Part shown: piece after piece, positions 29,016-37,263 of the stretch | Position numbering within the stretch: the stretch's first letter is position 1 | How the letters are laid out: each line of letters begins with the position of its first letter | Source: Flavobacterium omnivorum | GTDB lineage: Bacteria; Bacteroidota; Bacteroidia; Flavobacteriales; Flavobacteriaceae | Reading direction: 5' to 3' | Assembly (NCBI RefSeq): GCF_900099915.1 | Contig: NZ_FNDB01000003.1 | Span: forward strand, 104,101-168,100 | Length of the DNA stretch: 64,000 bases | The notes under the pieces: generated by a model | The model's input: the letters and a program-made list of their open reading frames with translations, nothing else | Database searches by the model: none | What the model was told of the DNA's origin: nothing | Program-made: the position numbers and the translations under genes

Positions 29016-29555
29016 TTACAATTTATTAAATTGGAACTTTTGCCCTCCAACTGATGCTTCATACATGAGCCCTCCTTTTTGCATTGTAAAAACCATCACA
29101 CCATCAGCATACTTTACATTAGTTGAAGCACCGGCCGTCACAGCAACCGCCGAAGCTTGGGCAGAAAACTCGAATTGACTACCTTTAAATCGCTCCAAAT
29201 CATTTTGTCCTTCAAAAAATATCACCTCTCGATAGGCTTGTCCACCAGCCTGAAACCCAATGCTTACTTGCGAGAGTTTAGCCATACCTATTATTTTTCC
29301 TCGCTCATAAACCACACCGTTACCCGCTGCACCACCAATTCCAAATCCGGCTTTACCCACATTGGGGAAAATAACGTAACCGTATGCGTCTTCAAACAGA
29401 CCCTTCATTAGCGGATCCGCTTTAACAAACTCAACCTTTGCCATCTTACTATCGGCGATGATTTTATTTTTCTTTGCTTTAGATTGCCCAAAAACGGATG
29501 CTATACACAGCATACAAACCATCATCACTACCCAAATACTATTTGATTTTTTCAT
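29016..29555 (-). CDS. SYLF-domain (Ysc84-like) exported protein
   Basis: 179-residue protein beginning at ATG 29555; the longer ORF adds 20 residues of no signal character. A signal peptide (about 1-24, ending FGQ) is followed by a SYLF domain, with AYGYVIFPNVGKAGFGIGG and the GGQAYREVIFFE and SQFEFSAQASAVAVTAGAST segments typical of the family. SYLF domains bind membranes or lipids in eukaryotes; bacterial roles are unclear. A TATATTTG -7 element on the minus strand is 80 bp upstream. It stands alone. Confidence 0.85.
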   Translation of the reverse strand: MKKSNSIWVVMMVCMLCIASVFGQSKAKKNKIIADSKMAKVEFVKADPLMKGLFEDAYGYVIFPNVGKAGFGIGGAAGNGVVYERGKIIGMAKLSQVSIGFQAGGQAYREVIFFEGQNDLERFKGSQFEFSAQASAVAVTAGASTNVKYADGVMVFTMQKGGLMYEASVGGQKFQFNKL

Positions 29556-30149
29556 CTCTCTAGATTTAAATGTTACTAAAAAATTGAACCACACTACCTT
29601 ACTTTTGCTAAACAAGAAGCGAAATATGGCTATTCAAATATACCATATTTTTTTAAAATAAATAATAAATAGCTTGATTATCAACACCATAGGTAAAAAA
29701 ATTCAAAAAGACATTCCTCCGATTCGATTATAGCAGGAAACATTTAAATAAGTGGTATTGCCTGTTAAAAAACGGTATCGCACCAAAACGATTGAAAACA
29801 CTTCGTTTTTGCTTTCAATAAAATAAACTAAGGATTCTTTACTAATCACCGTCATAGCTTTCCTTTATAATTAGGTTAAGAAATAAACGACTCATTGGTA
29901 TAAACTCCTCCAATTCTTTTCAAAACAGCTAAAAACTATCAAAGATATTCTTTCGCAGGACCTTGGTTAAAACAAAAACTACGCAACGTAAAAGTTATAC
30001 AAGAAATACTTTAAAACAGGCTACAGTATTGTCAAAACCATATCATTTTTTCAATAAAAATGCACCTTTCGTAAATATAAAACGATATAATTATATAATT
30101 CTCTTTTATAATGTTGCAAGATTACTATATTTATGCAAAATTTATATAT
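29556..30149. other. 594-bp intergenic region between the SYLF gene and the zinc-ribbon/HTH gene
   Basis: Divergent spacer. It holds the candidate minus-strand promoter at 29635-29642, with an imperfect inverted repeat around it (ATATGG...CCATAT, about 29624-29648). A plus-strand open frame from 29963 runs over the start of the HTH gene but is Lys/Asn-rich, has no homology cue and is not called. Nothing else is seen. Confidence 0.55.
29635..29642 (-). promoter_or_regulatory. Possible -7 element for the SYLF gene
   Basis: Reads TATATTTG on the minus strand, a full match to TAnnTTTG, 80 bp before the SYLF-gene ATG. No -33 TTTG was found at the normal distance. Confidence 0.45.
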
Positions 30150-30569
30150 ATGGAGATTTTAAGCTGTCCAAAATGCCAAAGCAACCACATCATAAAAAGT
30201 GGTGTAATTAACAGCAAACAAAGGTACTTATGTAAAAAATGCAATTATTTTTTTACGGTTAATAAAATTGGAAAAAAGATAGATGACTATTACGTAACTA
30301 AAGCATTACAGCTGTACTTAGAAGGTCTAAGTTTTCGGGAAATAGAGCGAATAATAGGGGTTTCACATGTAACGGTGAGCAACTGGGTAAAGTCTTATAA
30401 TATCAAAAAGCCCTCTCACGCCAACTACCATCCAACCTATAAGATTTTTAGCCACTTAGAACTGGTAGAATTTTTAAAAAACAAGGAATTACTCTCAGGC
30501 GCAGGGATGATTATTACCGAACTTGGCGATAAGTTTATGCTCATTAAATGGGAGCGATTTAAAGATTAA
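30150..30569 (+). CDS. Zinc-ribbon plus helix-turn-helix protein resembling an IS1 InsA N-terminus
   Basis: 139-residue protein. The ATG at 30150 starts MEILSCPKC; an earlier in-frame ATG would add 13 residues. A zinc ribbon has Cys6, Cys9, Cys28 and Cys31, then a winged or simple HTH (about 50-85, LSFREIERIIGVSHVTVSNW) as in the InsA part of IS1-family transposases. The rest of a transposase (DDE domain) is missing and no terminal inverted repeats are seen, so it is not an intact IS element. It lies 100 bp before the porin-MFS-histidine kinase-acetyl-CoA synthetase genes on the same strand, and may regulate them; that is inference. A remnant of an old insertion is the alternative. Confidence 0.75.
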   Translation: MEILSCPKCQSNHIIKSGVINSKQRYLCKKCNYFFTVNKIGKKIDDYYVTKALQLYLEGLSFREIERIIGVSHVTVSNWVKSYNIKKPSHANYHPTYKIFSHLELVEFLKNKELLSGAGMIITELGDKFMLIKWERFKD

Positions 30570-30670
30570 CTATAGTACTTTACACAAAAATATATTCGAA
30601 TTTTTTTCTAGAATAAAATAACTGAATTTGGCACTTTATTAACAAACCATTTAATAACCAATTTCTATTT

Positions 30671-32050
30671 ATGAAAAAAATATTTTTTACAGCGGCAATA
30701 CTACTATTGTCTCTTGAAGGATTTTCACAAGGCTCCACCGACTATGGTGCCGGACTGAAATTTAATCTGAACGAAGACGGTTCCAAATTCATGCGCGTAA
30801 TTGCTTGGAACCAGATCTGGATGCGTTCCGCTCAGATGAATCCTGGAACAATGATTGGTGGAGAAGCAACATCCACAGCGACCGATATAGGCAACAGACG
30901 CTTGCGTTTTCTAGCCTATGCACAAATATCCAAAAGATACATGATCTTAACTCATTTTGGTATTAACAACCAAACTTTCATTAACGGTGGCGCAGCAGGA
31001 ACCTCAGGTACTGGCGGCTACGGTGCCGGGAAAAAACCAGGTTTATTCTTTCATGACGCGTGGAATGAGTATGCAGTTGTATTACCAGAAAAAGACAAAA
31101 AATTTAGTTTCACTCTCGGTGCAGGATTGCATTATTACATGGGATTATCTAGATTAACAATGGCTTCTACTTTAAATTTTCTAACTATTGATGCTCCTAT
31201 TTTTAACTGGCCATTAATAGAAAATTCAGATCAATTTGCCAGACAAGTAGGTCTATTTGCTAAGGGAAAATATGGAAAACTTGAATATCGCTTGAGTTAC
31301 AACAAACCTTATGCTACCAACTTAACACCTGCAAACACCACGAATGCATCGAATGCCGTAGCTGTAGATAACAGTGGTATGACAAAATGGTCTAAGGCTG
31401 GTTATTTTGAATACCAGTTTTTAGATCAAGAAGCCAATGTATTGCCTTTTAAAGTAGGTAGCTATTTAGGAACTAAAAAAGTATTCAACATTGGAGCTGG
31501 TTTTTACACGGCCCCTGATGCCACAAAAACTTCTGTAAACAGTACTATCAACAAACATGACATCAAACTTTTCTCTGCTGATGTTTTTCTTGATATGCCT
31601 ATTGGAAAAAAAGAAAACAAAATGGCTGTTACAGCTTACAGTGTGCTATATGATTATGATTTTGGTCCTAATTATTTGCGTAATGTTGGGATTATGAATA
31701 TTGGCTCAGTAGATCCTAATTTTACAGGAAATAGAGCAATAGCAGGAGCTGGTAATGCACAACCTACTATTGGATCTGGAAACATATGGTATACACAAGC
31801 GGGTATTTTATTGCCTAATAAAGAGGCAAAACCTAAAGTTAGAATCCAACCCTTTGGTGCTGTTACATACAAAAACTTTGATGCTTTAACACAGTCGAGC
31901 ACACAATTTGACGTGGGATCAAACTTTTTTATAGACGGACACCATGCCAAAATAACGGCACAATATTCAACTAGACCTGTATATACCTCTCTAACAAATC
32001 GTTCAGGATCATTAGGAGACTTCATAGTACAACTTCAAATCTATCTATAA
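30671..32050 (+). CDS. Putative outer-membrane porin-like protein
   Basis: 459-residue exported protein with signal peptide (about 1-19, ending FSQ) and alternating beta-strand pattern ending in an aromatic/hydrophobic residue-rich strand (FIVQLQIYL). Features such as RRLRFLAYAQISKRYMILTH and KGKYGKLEYRLSYNKP resemble phosphate-selective-porin-like barrels of Bacteroidetes. It is followed by the MHS symporter gene after 22 bp and probably passes the same small substrate through the outer membrane. No closer family is recognised. Confidence 0.75.
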   Translation: MKKIFFTAAILLLSLEGFSQGSTDYGAGLKFNLNEDGSKFMRVIAWNQIWMRSAQMNPGTMIGGEATSTATDIGNRRLRFLAYAQISKRYMILTHFGINNQTFINGGAAGTSGTGGYGAGKKPGLFFHDAWNEYAVVLPEKDKKFSFTLGAGLHYYMGLSRLTMASTLNFLTIDAPIFNWPLIENSDQFARQVGLFAKGKYGKLEYRLSYNKPYATNLTPANTTNASNAVAVDNSGMTKWSKAGYFEYQFLDQEANVLPFKVGSYLGTKKVFNIGAGFYTAPDATKTSVNSTINKHDIKLFSADVFLDMPIGKKENKMAVTAYSVLYDYDFGPNYLRNVGIMNIGSVDPNFTGNRAIAGAGNAQPTIGSGNIWYTQAGILLPNKEAKPKVRIQPFGAVTYKNFDALTQSSTQFDVGSNFFIDGHHAKITAQYSTRPVYTSLTNRSGSLGDFIVQLQIYL

Positions 32051-32072
32051 TCAATTTTAAAAATAACAATAC

Positions 32073-33608
32073 ATGAAAGAAAAATCAACAAAAGGAATTT
32101 GGAAAGTTATTTCCGCATCCTCAATGGGTACCATGATCGAATGGTATGACTTTTACATCTTTGGAAGCTTAGCAGTTGTAATTTCAACTAAGTTTTTCCC
32201 TTCGGATAATCCAACAGCTGCTTTCTTATCAACTTTGGCAACATTTGCAGCAGGGTTCGTAGTTAGACCGTTTGGAGCCCTTTTCTTTGGAAGATTAGGA
32301 GATCTAATTGGAAGAAAATACACCTTCATGGTTACTTTGCTTTTAATGGGTGGTGCTACATTCTTAATAGGCTGTATCCCAAGTTATGAAACCATTGGAT
32401 TTATGGCTCCTTTATTAGTATTAATTCTTCGTTTATTACAAGGTCTTGCATTGGGTGGTGAATATGGTGGAGCAGCGACTTACGTGGCCGAACATGCGCC
32501 AGTAGGACAAAGAGGATATTGGACTTCTTGGATTCAAACTACCGCAACAGTTGGTTTGTTCATCTCTTTAATGGTAATCCTTGCCACAAGAAATATCCTA
32601 ACACCGGAACAATTTGACGAATGGGGATGGAGAGTTCCATTTTGGTTATCCATTGTAATGGTTGGAGTTTCGTATTTGATTAGAAAAAACATGGATGAAT
32701 CACCTGTTTTCGCCAAAGCTAAAAGCGAAGGAAAAACAAGTACAAATCCTTTGAAAGAAAGTTTTGGAAATCGATACAATATGAAATTTGTATTATTGGC
32801 TTTATTTGGAGCTACAATGGGACAAGGTGTTGTTTGGTATACTGGTCAGTTTTATGCAATGAATTTCATGAAAACAGTAATGTCCATTGATTCCTCTCAA
32901 GTGGATACTTTATTAGGAGTTGCTTTAATTCTTGGAACCCCATTTTTCGTGTTTTTTGGTTGGTTGAGTGATAAAGTAGGTAGAAAATACATTATGATGG
33001 GCGGTATGTTATTGGCTATTTTATTATACAGACCAATCTACAAACAAATGTACGAAACCACATCAGTAAAAAACAAAACTGAAATGGTGGAAAAAACTAC
33101 GATACTTGCTGAATTGAAAGAAAATAAAAAGCAAACCATGGATTCTATCTATACGACTAACAAAGAGTATGTGGATGGAACTACTTTTCAAGAAATAAAA
33201 ACCGTACATTTAGAAAACGGTGTAGCAATAGTAGTGGATGGGAAAGCGAAGGTTGATACTAAAACAACGGTAAAAATTAATTCTAGTGACAATTGGGCTT
33301 TAGTATTTTTAGTATTCATACAAGTGATCTTTGTAACTATGGTTTACGGTCCTATTGCCGCATTCTTAGTTGAAATGTTCCCAGTAAAAATCAGGTATAC
33401 ATCGATGTCATTGCCATACCACGTAGGTAATGGAATCTTCGGGGGTTTACTTCCTGCTATTTCAACCTATTTTGTTACCAATGCAAAAGACCTCGGTCAT
33501 CCGGAATTTTATCTTGAAGGACTTTGGTATCCAATTGTTATTGCTGCAGTCAGTTTTGTAGTTGGAATGGTTTACATTAAAAATAAAGATAAAAACGCTC
33601 ACGAATAA
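32073..33608 (+). CDS. MHS-family (ProP-like) MFS symporter with a periplasmic insert
   Basis: 511-residue transporter of the metabolite:H+ symporter family (ProP/ShiA/KgtP-type). The N-half has WYDFYIFGSLAVVIS and RPFGALFFGRLGDLIGRKY, and the second MFS signature SDKVGRKY sits after helix 8. Unusual: about 80 hydrophilic residues (about 330-410) lie between helices 9 and 10, a loop that faces the periplasm in the standard topology; ordinary family members have a few residues there. It is 22 bp downstream of the porin-like gene and 10 bp upstream of a small membrane gene. A small organic acid or acetate-like substrate is suggested by the neighbours but not proven. Confidence 0.88.
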   Translation: MKEKSTKGIWKVISASSMGTMIEWYDFYIFGSLAVVISTKFFPSDNPTAAFLSTLATFAAGFVVRPFGALFFGRLGDLIGRKYTFMVTLLLMGGATFLIGCIPSYETIGFMAPLLVLILRLLQGLALGGEYGGAATYVAEHAPVGQRGYWTSWIQTTATVGLFISLMVILATRNILTPEQFDEWGWRVPFWLSIVMVGVSYLIRKNMDESPVFAKAKSEGKTSTNPLKESFGNRYNMKFVLLALFGATMGQGVVWYTGQFYAMNFMKTVMSIDSSQVDTLLGVALILGTPFFVFFGWLSDKVGRKYIMMGGMLLAILLYRPIYKQMYETTSVKNKTEMVEKTTILAELKENKKQTMDSIYTTNKEYVDGTTFQEIKTVHLENGVAIVVDGKAKVDTKTTVKINSSDNWALVFLVFIQVIFVTMVYGPIAAFLVEMFPVKIRYTSMSLPYHVGNGIFGGLLPAISTYFVTNAKDLGHPEFYLEGLWYPIVIAAVSFVVGMVYIKNKDKNAHE

Positions 33609-33618
33609 AAACACAGCT

Positions 33619-33846
33619 ATGAATCAATTAAAAAGAATATTAGGACTAGTTTGGATTGCATTAGCAGCTGCCGCAGCCTATTTTTGCATCTTCACTTTTG
33701 GATTACCAAAATTGATGTCTGGAAAACAAGAAGACTTAGTTTTCGGAATAATTATACTCTTTATACTAACCCCATTAATTGTTTTGGGATTGGGAACCTT
33801 TGGGTACTTCTCCTTAATGGGAGATTACGATGAAAAAGACAATTAA
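33619..33846 (+). CDS. Small two-helix membrane protein following the MHS transporter
   Basis: 75-residue protein with two predicted helices (about 8-26 and 38-65) and an acidic C-terminus (GDYDEKDN). The ATG at 33619 is 10 bp after the MHS transporter stop. Proteins of this kind, possibly the DUF6814 family, travel with MHS transporters in flavobacteria; I am not certain of the family name. It may be an accessory subunit of the transporter. A terminator hairpin follows within 50 bp. Confidence 0.75.
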   Translation: MNQLKRILGLVWIALAAAAAYFCIFTFGLPKLMSGKQEDLVFGIIILFILTPLIVLGLGTFGYFSLMGDYDEKDN

Positions 33847-33866
33847 CCAAACCATTACCACAATAG

Positions 33867-33896
33867 ACAGTCTCTGCATTAATTTGCAGAGGTTGT
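33867..33896 (+). terminator. Intrinsic terminator after the porin-MHS-small gene operon
   Basis: Stem with a 7-bp core CTCTGCA/TGCAGAG (33872-33878 and 33885-33891), extended by weaker pairs, and a T-rich tail ending TTTATTTTTTT. It separates the transport genes from the sensor-kinase genes. Confidence 0.7.
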
Positions 33897-33986
33897 TTAT
33901 TTTTTTAAACAAAGCCTCCAATTCTAAAACAGAATTTTAAAAAAAGGCAAAAGTACATTCTGCTGAAAAGCAAACCGCATCTTCTT

Positions 33987-34181
33987 ATGAAAAAGAGACA
34001 TGAACAAAAGTTGGTTATTCTTTCAATGCTAATGCTATTGGCTTTGAACGTGCCTCTTTTGCTACTATTTGACAGTTCAAAACCCCTTTTTGGGTTTCCA
34101 ATAATATACATTTATATCTTCTCGGCATGGCTGTTTTCAATTGCTATCTCGTACTTAATTATAAAAAGATATTATGAATAG
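33987..34181 (+). CDS. Small two-helix membrane protein upstream of the SSS-kinase (CbrX-like position)
   Basis: 64-residue protein with two membrane helices (about 8-27 and 37-58) and a short basic N-terminus. Its stop overlaps the start of the symporter-kinase gene by 8 nt, so the two are translationally coupled. The placement resembles CbrX of Pseudomonas, a small membrane protein coupled to CbrA, and accessory DUF485/DUF4212-type subunits of SSS transporters; sequence similarity is not claimed. Likely a partner of the neighbouring sensor. Confidence 0.7.
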   Translation: MKKRHEQKLVILSMLMLLALNVPLLLLFDSSKPLFGFPIIYIYIFSAWLFSIAISYLIIKRYYE

Positions 34182-36879
34182 TATTGGACTTTTACTGATA
34201 TTGGTGCTTTATTTGTCGATTCTTTTTTACATTGCCTATTGGTCTGAAAAAAGAAGCCACTCTAAATGGACAAATAATCCCTACGTATATTCCTTTTCCT
34301 TAGCCGTTTATTGCACTGCTTGGACCTATTACGGCAGTATTGGTGTGGCCGCAGAATCTGGTTTAAGTTATTTGCCTATTTACTTAGGCCCAATACTTAT
34401 CGTCCCTACATGGATGGTAATTCTCAAGAGAATCATTAGAATTTCGAGAGTAAATAAAATTTCCAGCATTGCAGATTTTATTTCTTTACGATACGGAAAT
34501 AGTAGATTTCTTGGGGCATTAGTGACCATAATTTGTGTTATTGGCATATTACCATACATTTCTTTACAACTAAAATCAATTTCAGACACTTTTCACATTG
34601 TTACAAAAACACAAGCAAGTGATAATATTTTTACTGATACTACAACCTACGTTTGTTTAACTTTAGCTTTATTTGCGTCATACTATGGCACAAAATACGT
34701 AGATGCTTCGGAAAAAAGACGCGGCATTGTTACAGCGGTTGCTATGGAATCTATCTTGAAACTCGTTTTCTTTTTAATTGTTGGTATTTATGTAACCTAT
34801 TTTGTATTTGATGGATTTGATGATATTTACCAAAAAGCTTCAGTGCTTAAAGATTTTGACAAAAAAAATTCGATAGGTGGCATTACAAATGGAATCAACT
34901 GGTTTTTTCTTTGTATACTATCAATGTTTGCTATTTTCTTATTGCCAAGACAATTCCACACCGCAATTGTGGAAAATAATAAAGAAACTCACATTCGAAC
35001 AGCCATCTGGCTATTCCCCTTGTACCTATTGCTTTTTAACCTTTTTGTATTTCCAATAGCCTGGGGTGGAAACATTCTTTTTGACGGTAAAGGCCACAAT
35101 TCAGATACCTATTCACTGCTAATTCCTCAGTTTTTTAATAATAATGTATTGACTGTTTTAGTCTTTCTAGGTGGGTTTTCAGCAGCGATTTCGATGATAA
35201 TCGTATCTTCCATTGCTCTTGCTACCATGCTGAGCAACAACCTACTGATTCCGTATGGCTTTATTGGATCATTGGAAAACTCATCACAGAAAAAGAACAG
35301 TAAGCGTATTGTAAACAGCCGTAAAATAGGAATATTTTCGCTTATCATTTTAGCTTATGCAATTTACCGAATATTCATTTTAGATTATTCATTGGTTTCC
35401 ATTGGTCTAGTAGCTTTTGTAGTTATAGCACAATTAGCACCCTCCTTTTTTGGCGCTATATTCTGGAAAAGAGGCTCAAAAAACGGTGCGATTACAGGAA
35501 TAATTCTTGGTTTTTTTATCTGCTTGTACACCCTTTTAATCCCGTATGCTATGGGGCTTACAAAATCTACAAGTCTTTTCATTCAGGAAGGACCTTGGAG
35601 CATAGCACTATTAAAACCGTTTCAGCTTTTTGGTTTAGATTATTTAGAACCCATTCCACATGCTTTTTTTTGGAGCTTACTAATTAATATCTTGAGTTAT
35701 GCAGCGGTATCAGTGAGTTTTCAAGGAAATTACAGGGAACGTAATTATGCCGAAATGTTTGTAGATATTGACAAATACATCACCAATCATGAGAATGCGT
35801 TTGTATGGAAAGGGACCGCTTACATCTCGGATATACAAAAAGTATTGCAGCGCTTCTTGGGCGAAGAAAGGACTAAAAGAGCCTTGACTATTTTTAATTT
35901 AAAATACAATGTTGATAAAGACATCACCACAGCGGATGCTCGCTTTATAAAATTTGCGGAGAATTTATTGACGGGCCACATCGGTACGGCTTCTGCCAAA
36001 ATATTAATATCGAGTGTTATTAAGGAAGACAAAATTAGCCTGCCGGAGGTGTTGCGCATTTTAGAAGAATCAAAAGAAAACCTTATCATTAATAAAAAAC
36101 TGACAGATACTTCCAATGAATTAAAAAAAATATCGGAACAACTAAAAAATGCGAATCAGCAATTAGTCAATAAAGACATTCAAAAAGATGAATTTCTAGA
36201 CACAGTTACCCATGAACTAAGAACACCAATAACCGCCATTCGGGCAGCAAGCGAAATACTTCACGACGATGACGACATTCCGGAGGAGTTGAGAAAACAG
36301 TTTCTACAAAACATCATATCTGAATCCGATCGTTTGAATCGTTTGATTGATAAAATACTGGATTTAGAGAAATTTGAAACCGGAAAACAAAAGATTTATT
36401 TGTCCAAAAACAATATTTCAAGTACCATAAAAAACACTTTGGATTCCGTACAACAATTAATAAAAAATAAAAAAATAAGTGTCGAATTTAACAGCGCTTC
36501 CAAGGAAATAAAAGCCTTTTATGACGAAGAACGAATCATCCAAGTCATTCATAATTTACTATCGAATGCCATAAAATTCAGTACAGAAACAGAGGGAAAA
36601 ATAGTGATTTCGATTTATGAGAATAAAAATAATATTGAAGTCAGAATACACAATAACGGCAAGGGAATTAAGAAAGAAGATTTTGAAGCCATTTTTGATA
36701 AATTCTATCAATCTCGGAACCAGAACGTAAAAAAACCAATAGGAAGTGGATTGGGCTTAGCCATTTGCAAACAAATTATTGAGCATCACAAAGGCAAGAT
36801 CTGGGCAGAGGACAATGTGTTGGAAGGCGCCACTTTCGTATTTACTTTACCCAATTATAACACAGCAGAAAATAGTTAA
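34174..36879 (+). CDS. Sodium:solute symporter-STAC-histidine kinase fusion (CbrA/CrbS-type sensor)
   Basis: 901-residue hybrid. An N-terminal sodium:solute-symporter (SSS) domain (about 1-520, about 13 helices, with LAVYCTAWTYYGSIGVAAESG) is joined to a STAC domain (about 535-620, with TGHIGTASAKILISS), a short coiled-coil and a histidine kinase. The H-box is DTVTHELRTPI with His680, the N-box VIHNLLSNAIKF, G1 HNNGKGI and G2 GSGLGLAI. The architecture is that of CbrA and CrbS, where the symporter senses or carries the signal; CrbS controls acs in some gammaproteobacteria. The response regulator starts 4 bp downstream, then acyl-CoA synthetases, so an acetate/propionate signal is likely. Confidence 0.93.
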   Translation: MNSIGLLLILVLYLSILFYIAYWSEKRSHSKWTNNPYVYSFSLAVYCTAWTYYGSIGVAAESGLSYLPIYLGPILIVPTWMVILKRIIRISRVNKISSIADFISLRYGNSRFLGALVTIICVIGILPYISLQLKSISDTFHIVTKTQASDNIFTDTTTYVCLTLALFASYYGTKYVDASEKRRGIVTAVAMESILKLVFFLIVGIYVTYFVFDGFDDIYQKASVLKDFDKKNSIGGITNGINWFFLCILSMFAIFLLPRQFHTAIVENNKETHIRTAIWLFPLYLLLFNLFVFPIAWGGNILFDGKGHNSDTYSLLIPQFFNNNVLTVLVFLGGFSAAISMIIVSSIALATMLSNNLLIPYGFIGSLENSSQKKNSKRIVNSRKIGIFSLIILAYAIYRIFILDYSLVSIGLVAFVVIAQLAPSFFGAIFWKRGSKNGAITGIILGFFICLYTLLIPYAMGLTKSTSLFIQEGPWSIALLKPFQLFGLDYLEPIPHAFFWSLLINILSYAAVSVSFQGNYRERNYAEMFVDIDKYITNHENAFVWKGTAYISDIQKVLQRFLGEERTKRALTIFNLKYNVDKDITTADARFIKFAENLLTGHIGTASAKILISSVIKEDKISLPEVLRILEESKENLIINKKLTDTSNELKKISEQLKNANQQLVNKDIQKDEFLDTVTHELRTPITAIRAASEILHDDDDIPEELRKQFLQNIISESDRLNRLIDKILDLEKFETGKQKIYLSKNNISSTIKNTLDSVQQLIKNKKISVEFNSASKEIKAFYDEERIIQVIHNLLSNAIKFSTETEGKIVISIYENKNNIEVRIHNNGKGIKKEDFEAIFDKFYQSRNQNVKKPIGSGLGLAICKQIIEHHKGKIWAEDNVLEGATFVFTLPNYNTAENS

Positions 36880-36883
36880 CAAG

Positions 36884-37246
36884 ATGAAGAAGATTTTAAT
36901 TGTAGATGACGAACCTAATATAGTAATGTCATTGGAATATACGTTTAAGAAAAATAATTTTGAAGTTTTCATAGCACGAGATGGTCAAGAGGCTTTGGAT
37001 ATTTTAAATAAACAACTTCCAGACGTAATTATTTTAGACGTTATGATGCCCATGGTAGACGGCTTTGCAACATTGGAACAAATAAAAAAAGACGAACGCC
37101 TTCGGCATTGCAAAGTGATTTTTCTATCGGCAAAAAATAAAGAAAAAGATATTGAAAAAGGCCTCTCTTTAGGTGCAAATTTATATGTAACCAAGCCGTT
37201 TTCAATTAAAAAACTAGTCGATCAAGTTCATGAATTAATTCAATAA
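36884..37246 (+). CDS. Stand-alone receiver-domain response regulator
   Basis: 120-residue CheY-like receiver and nothing else. ATG 36884 starts MKKILIVDDEP; a longer ORF in the same frame adds 35 non-family residues overlapping the kinase gene. Acidic pair Asp8/Asp9, phosphorylation site Asp52 (IILDVMMP), switch Thr/Ser in FLSAKN and Lys in VTKPF are intact. It follows the SSS-histidine kinase after 4 bp and is followed by two acyl-CoA synthetases. In CbrAB and CrbSR the regulator has a DNA-binding domain; here none is present, so a separate effector is needed. Confidence 0.92.
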   Translation: MKKILIVDDEPNIVMSLEYTFKKNNFEVFIARDGQEALDILNKQLPDVIILDVMMPMVDGFATLEQIKKDERLRHCKVIFLSAKNKEKDIEKGLSLGANLYVTKPFSIKKLVDQVHELIQ

Positions 37247-37263
37247 GAGACAAATTCAAAACA

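Noticed and set aside
29963..30211. Plus-strand ORF before the zinc-ribbon/HTH gene
   Set aside because: It overlaps the clear start of the HTH gene, has Lys/Asn-rich random composition and no signal or domain.
30150..30569. Insertion sequence
   Set aside because: No DDE transposase domain, no terminal inverted repeats and no target-site duplication are visible; only an InsA-like DNA-binding domain is left.
32073..33608. Frameshift or fusion in the MHS transporter because of its odd middle segment
   Set aside because: The frame is continuous and the second half has proper MFS helices, so the segment is a loop insertion rather than a sequencing error.
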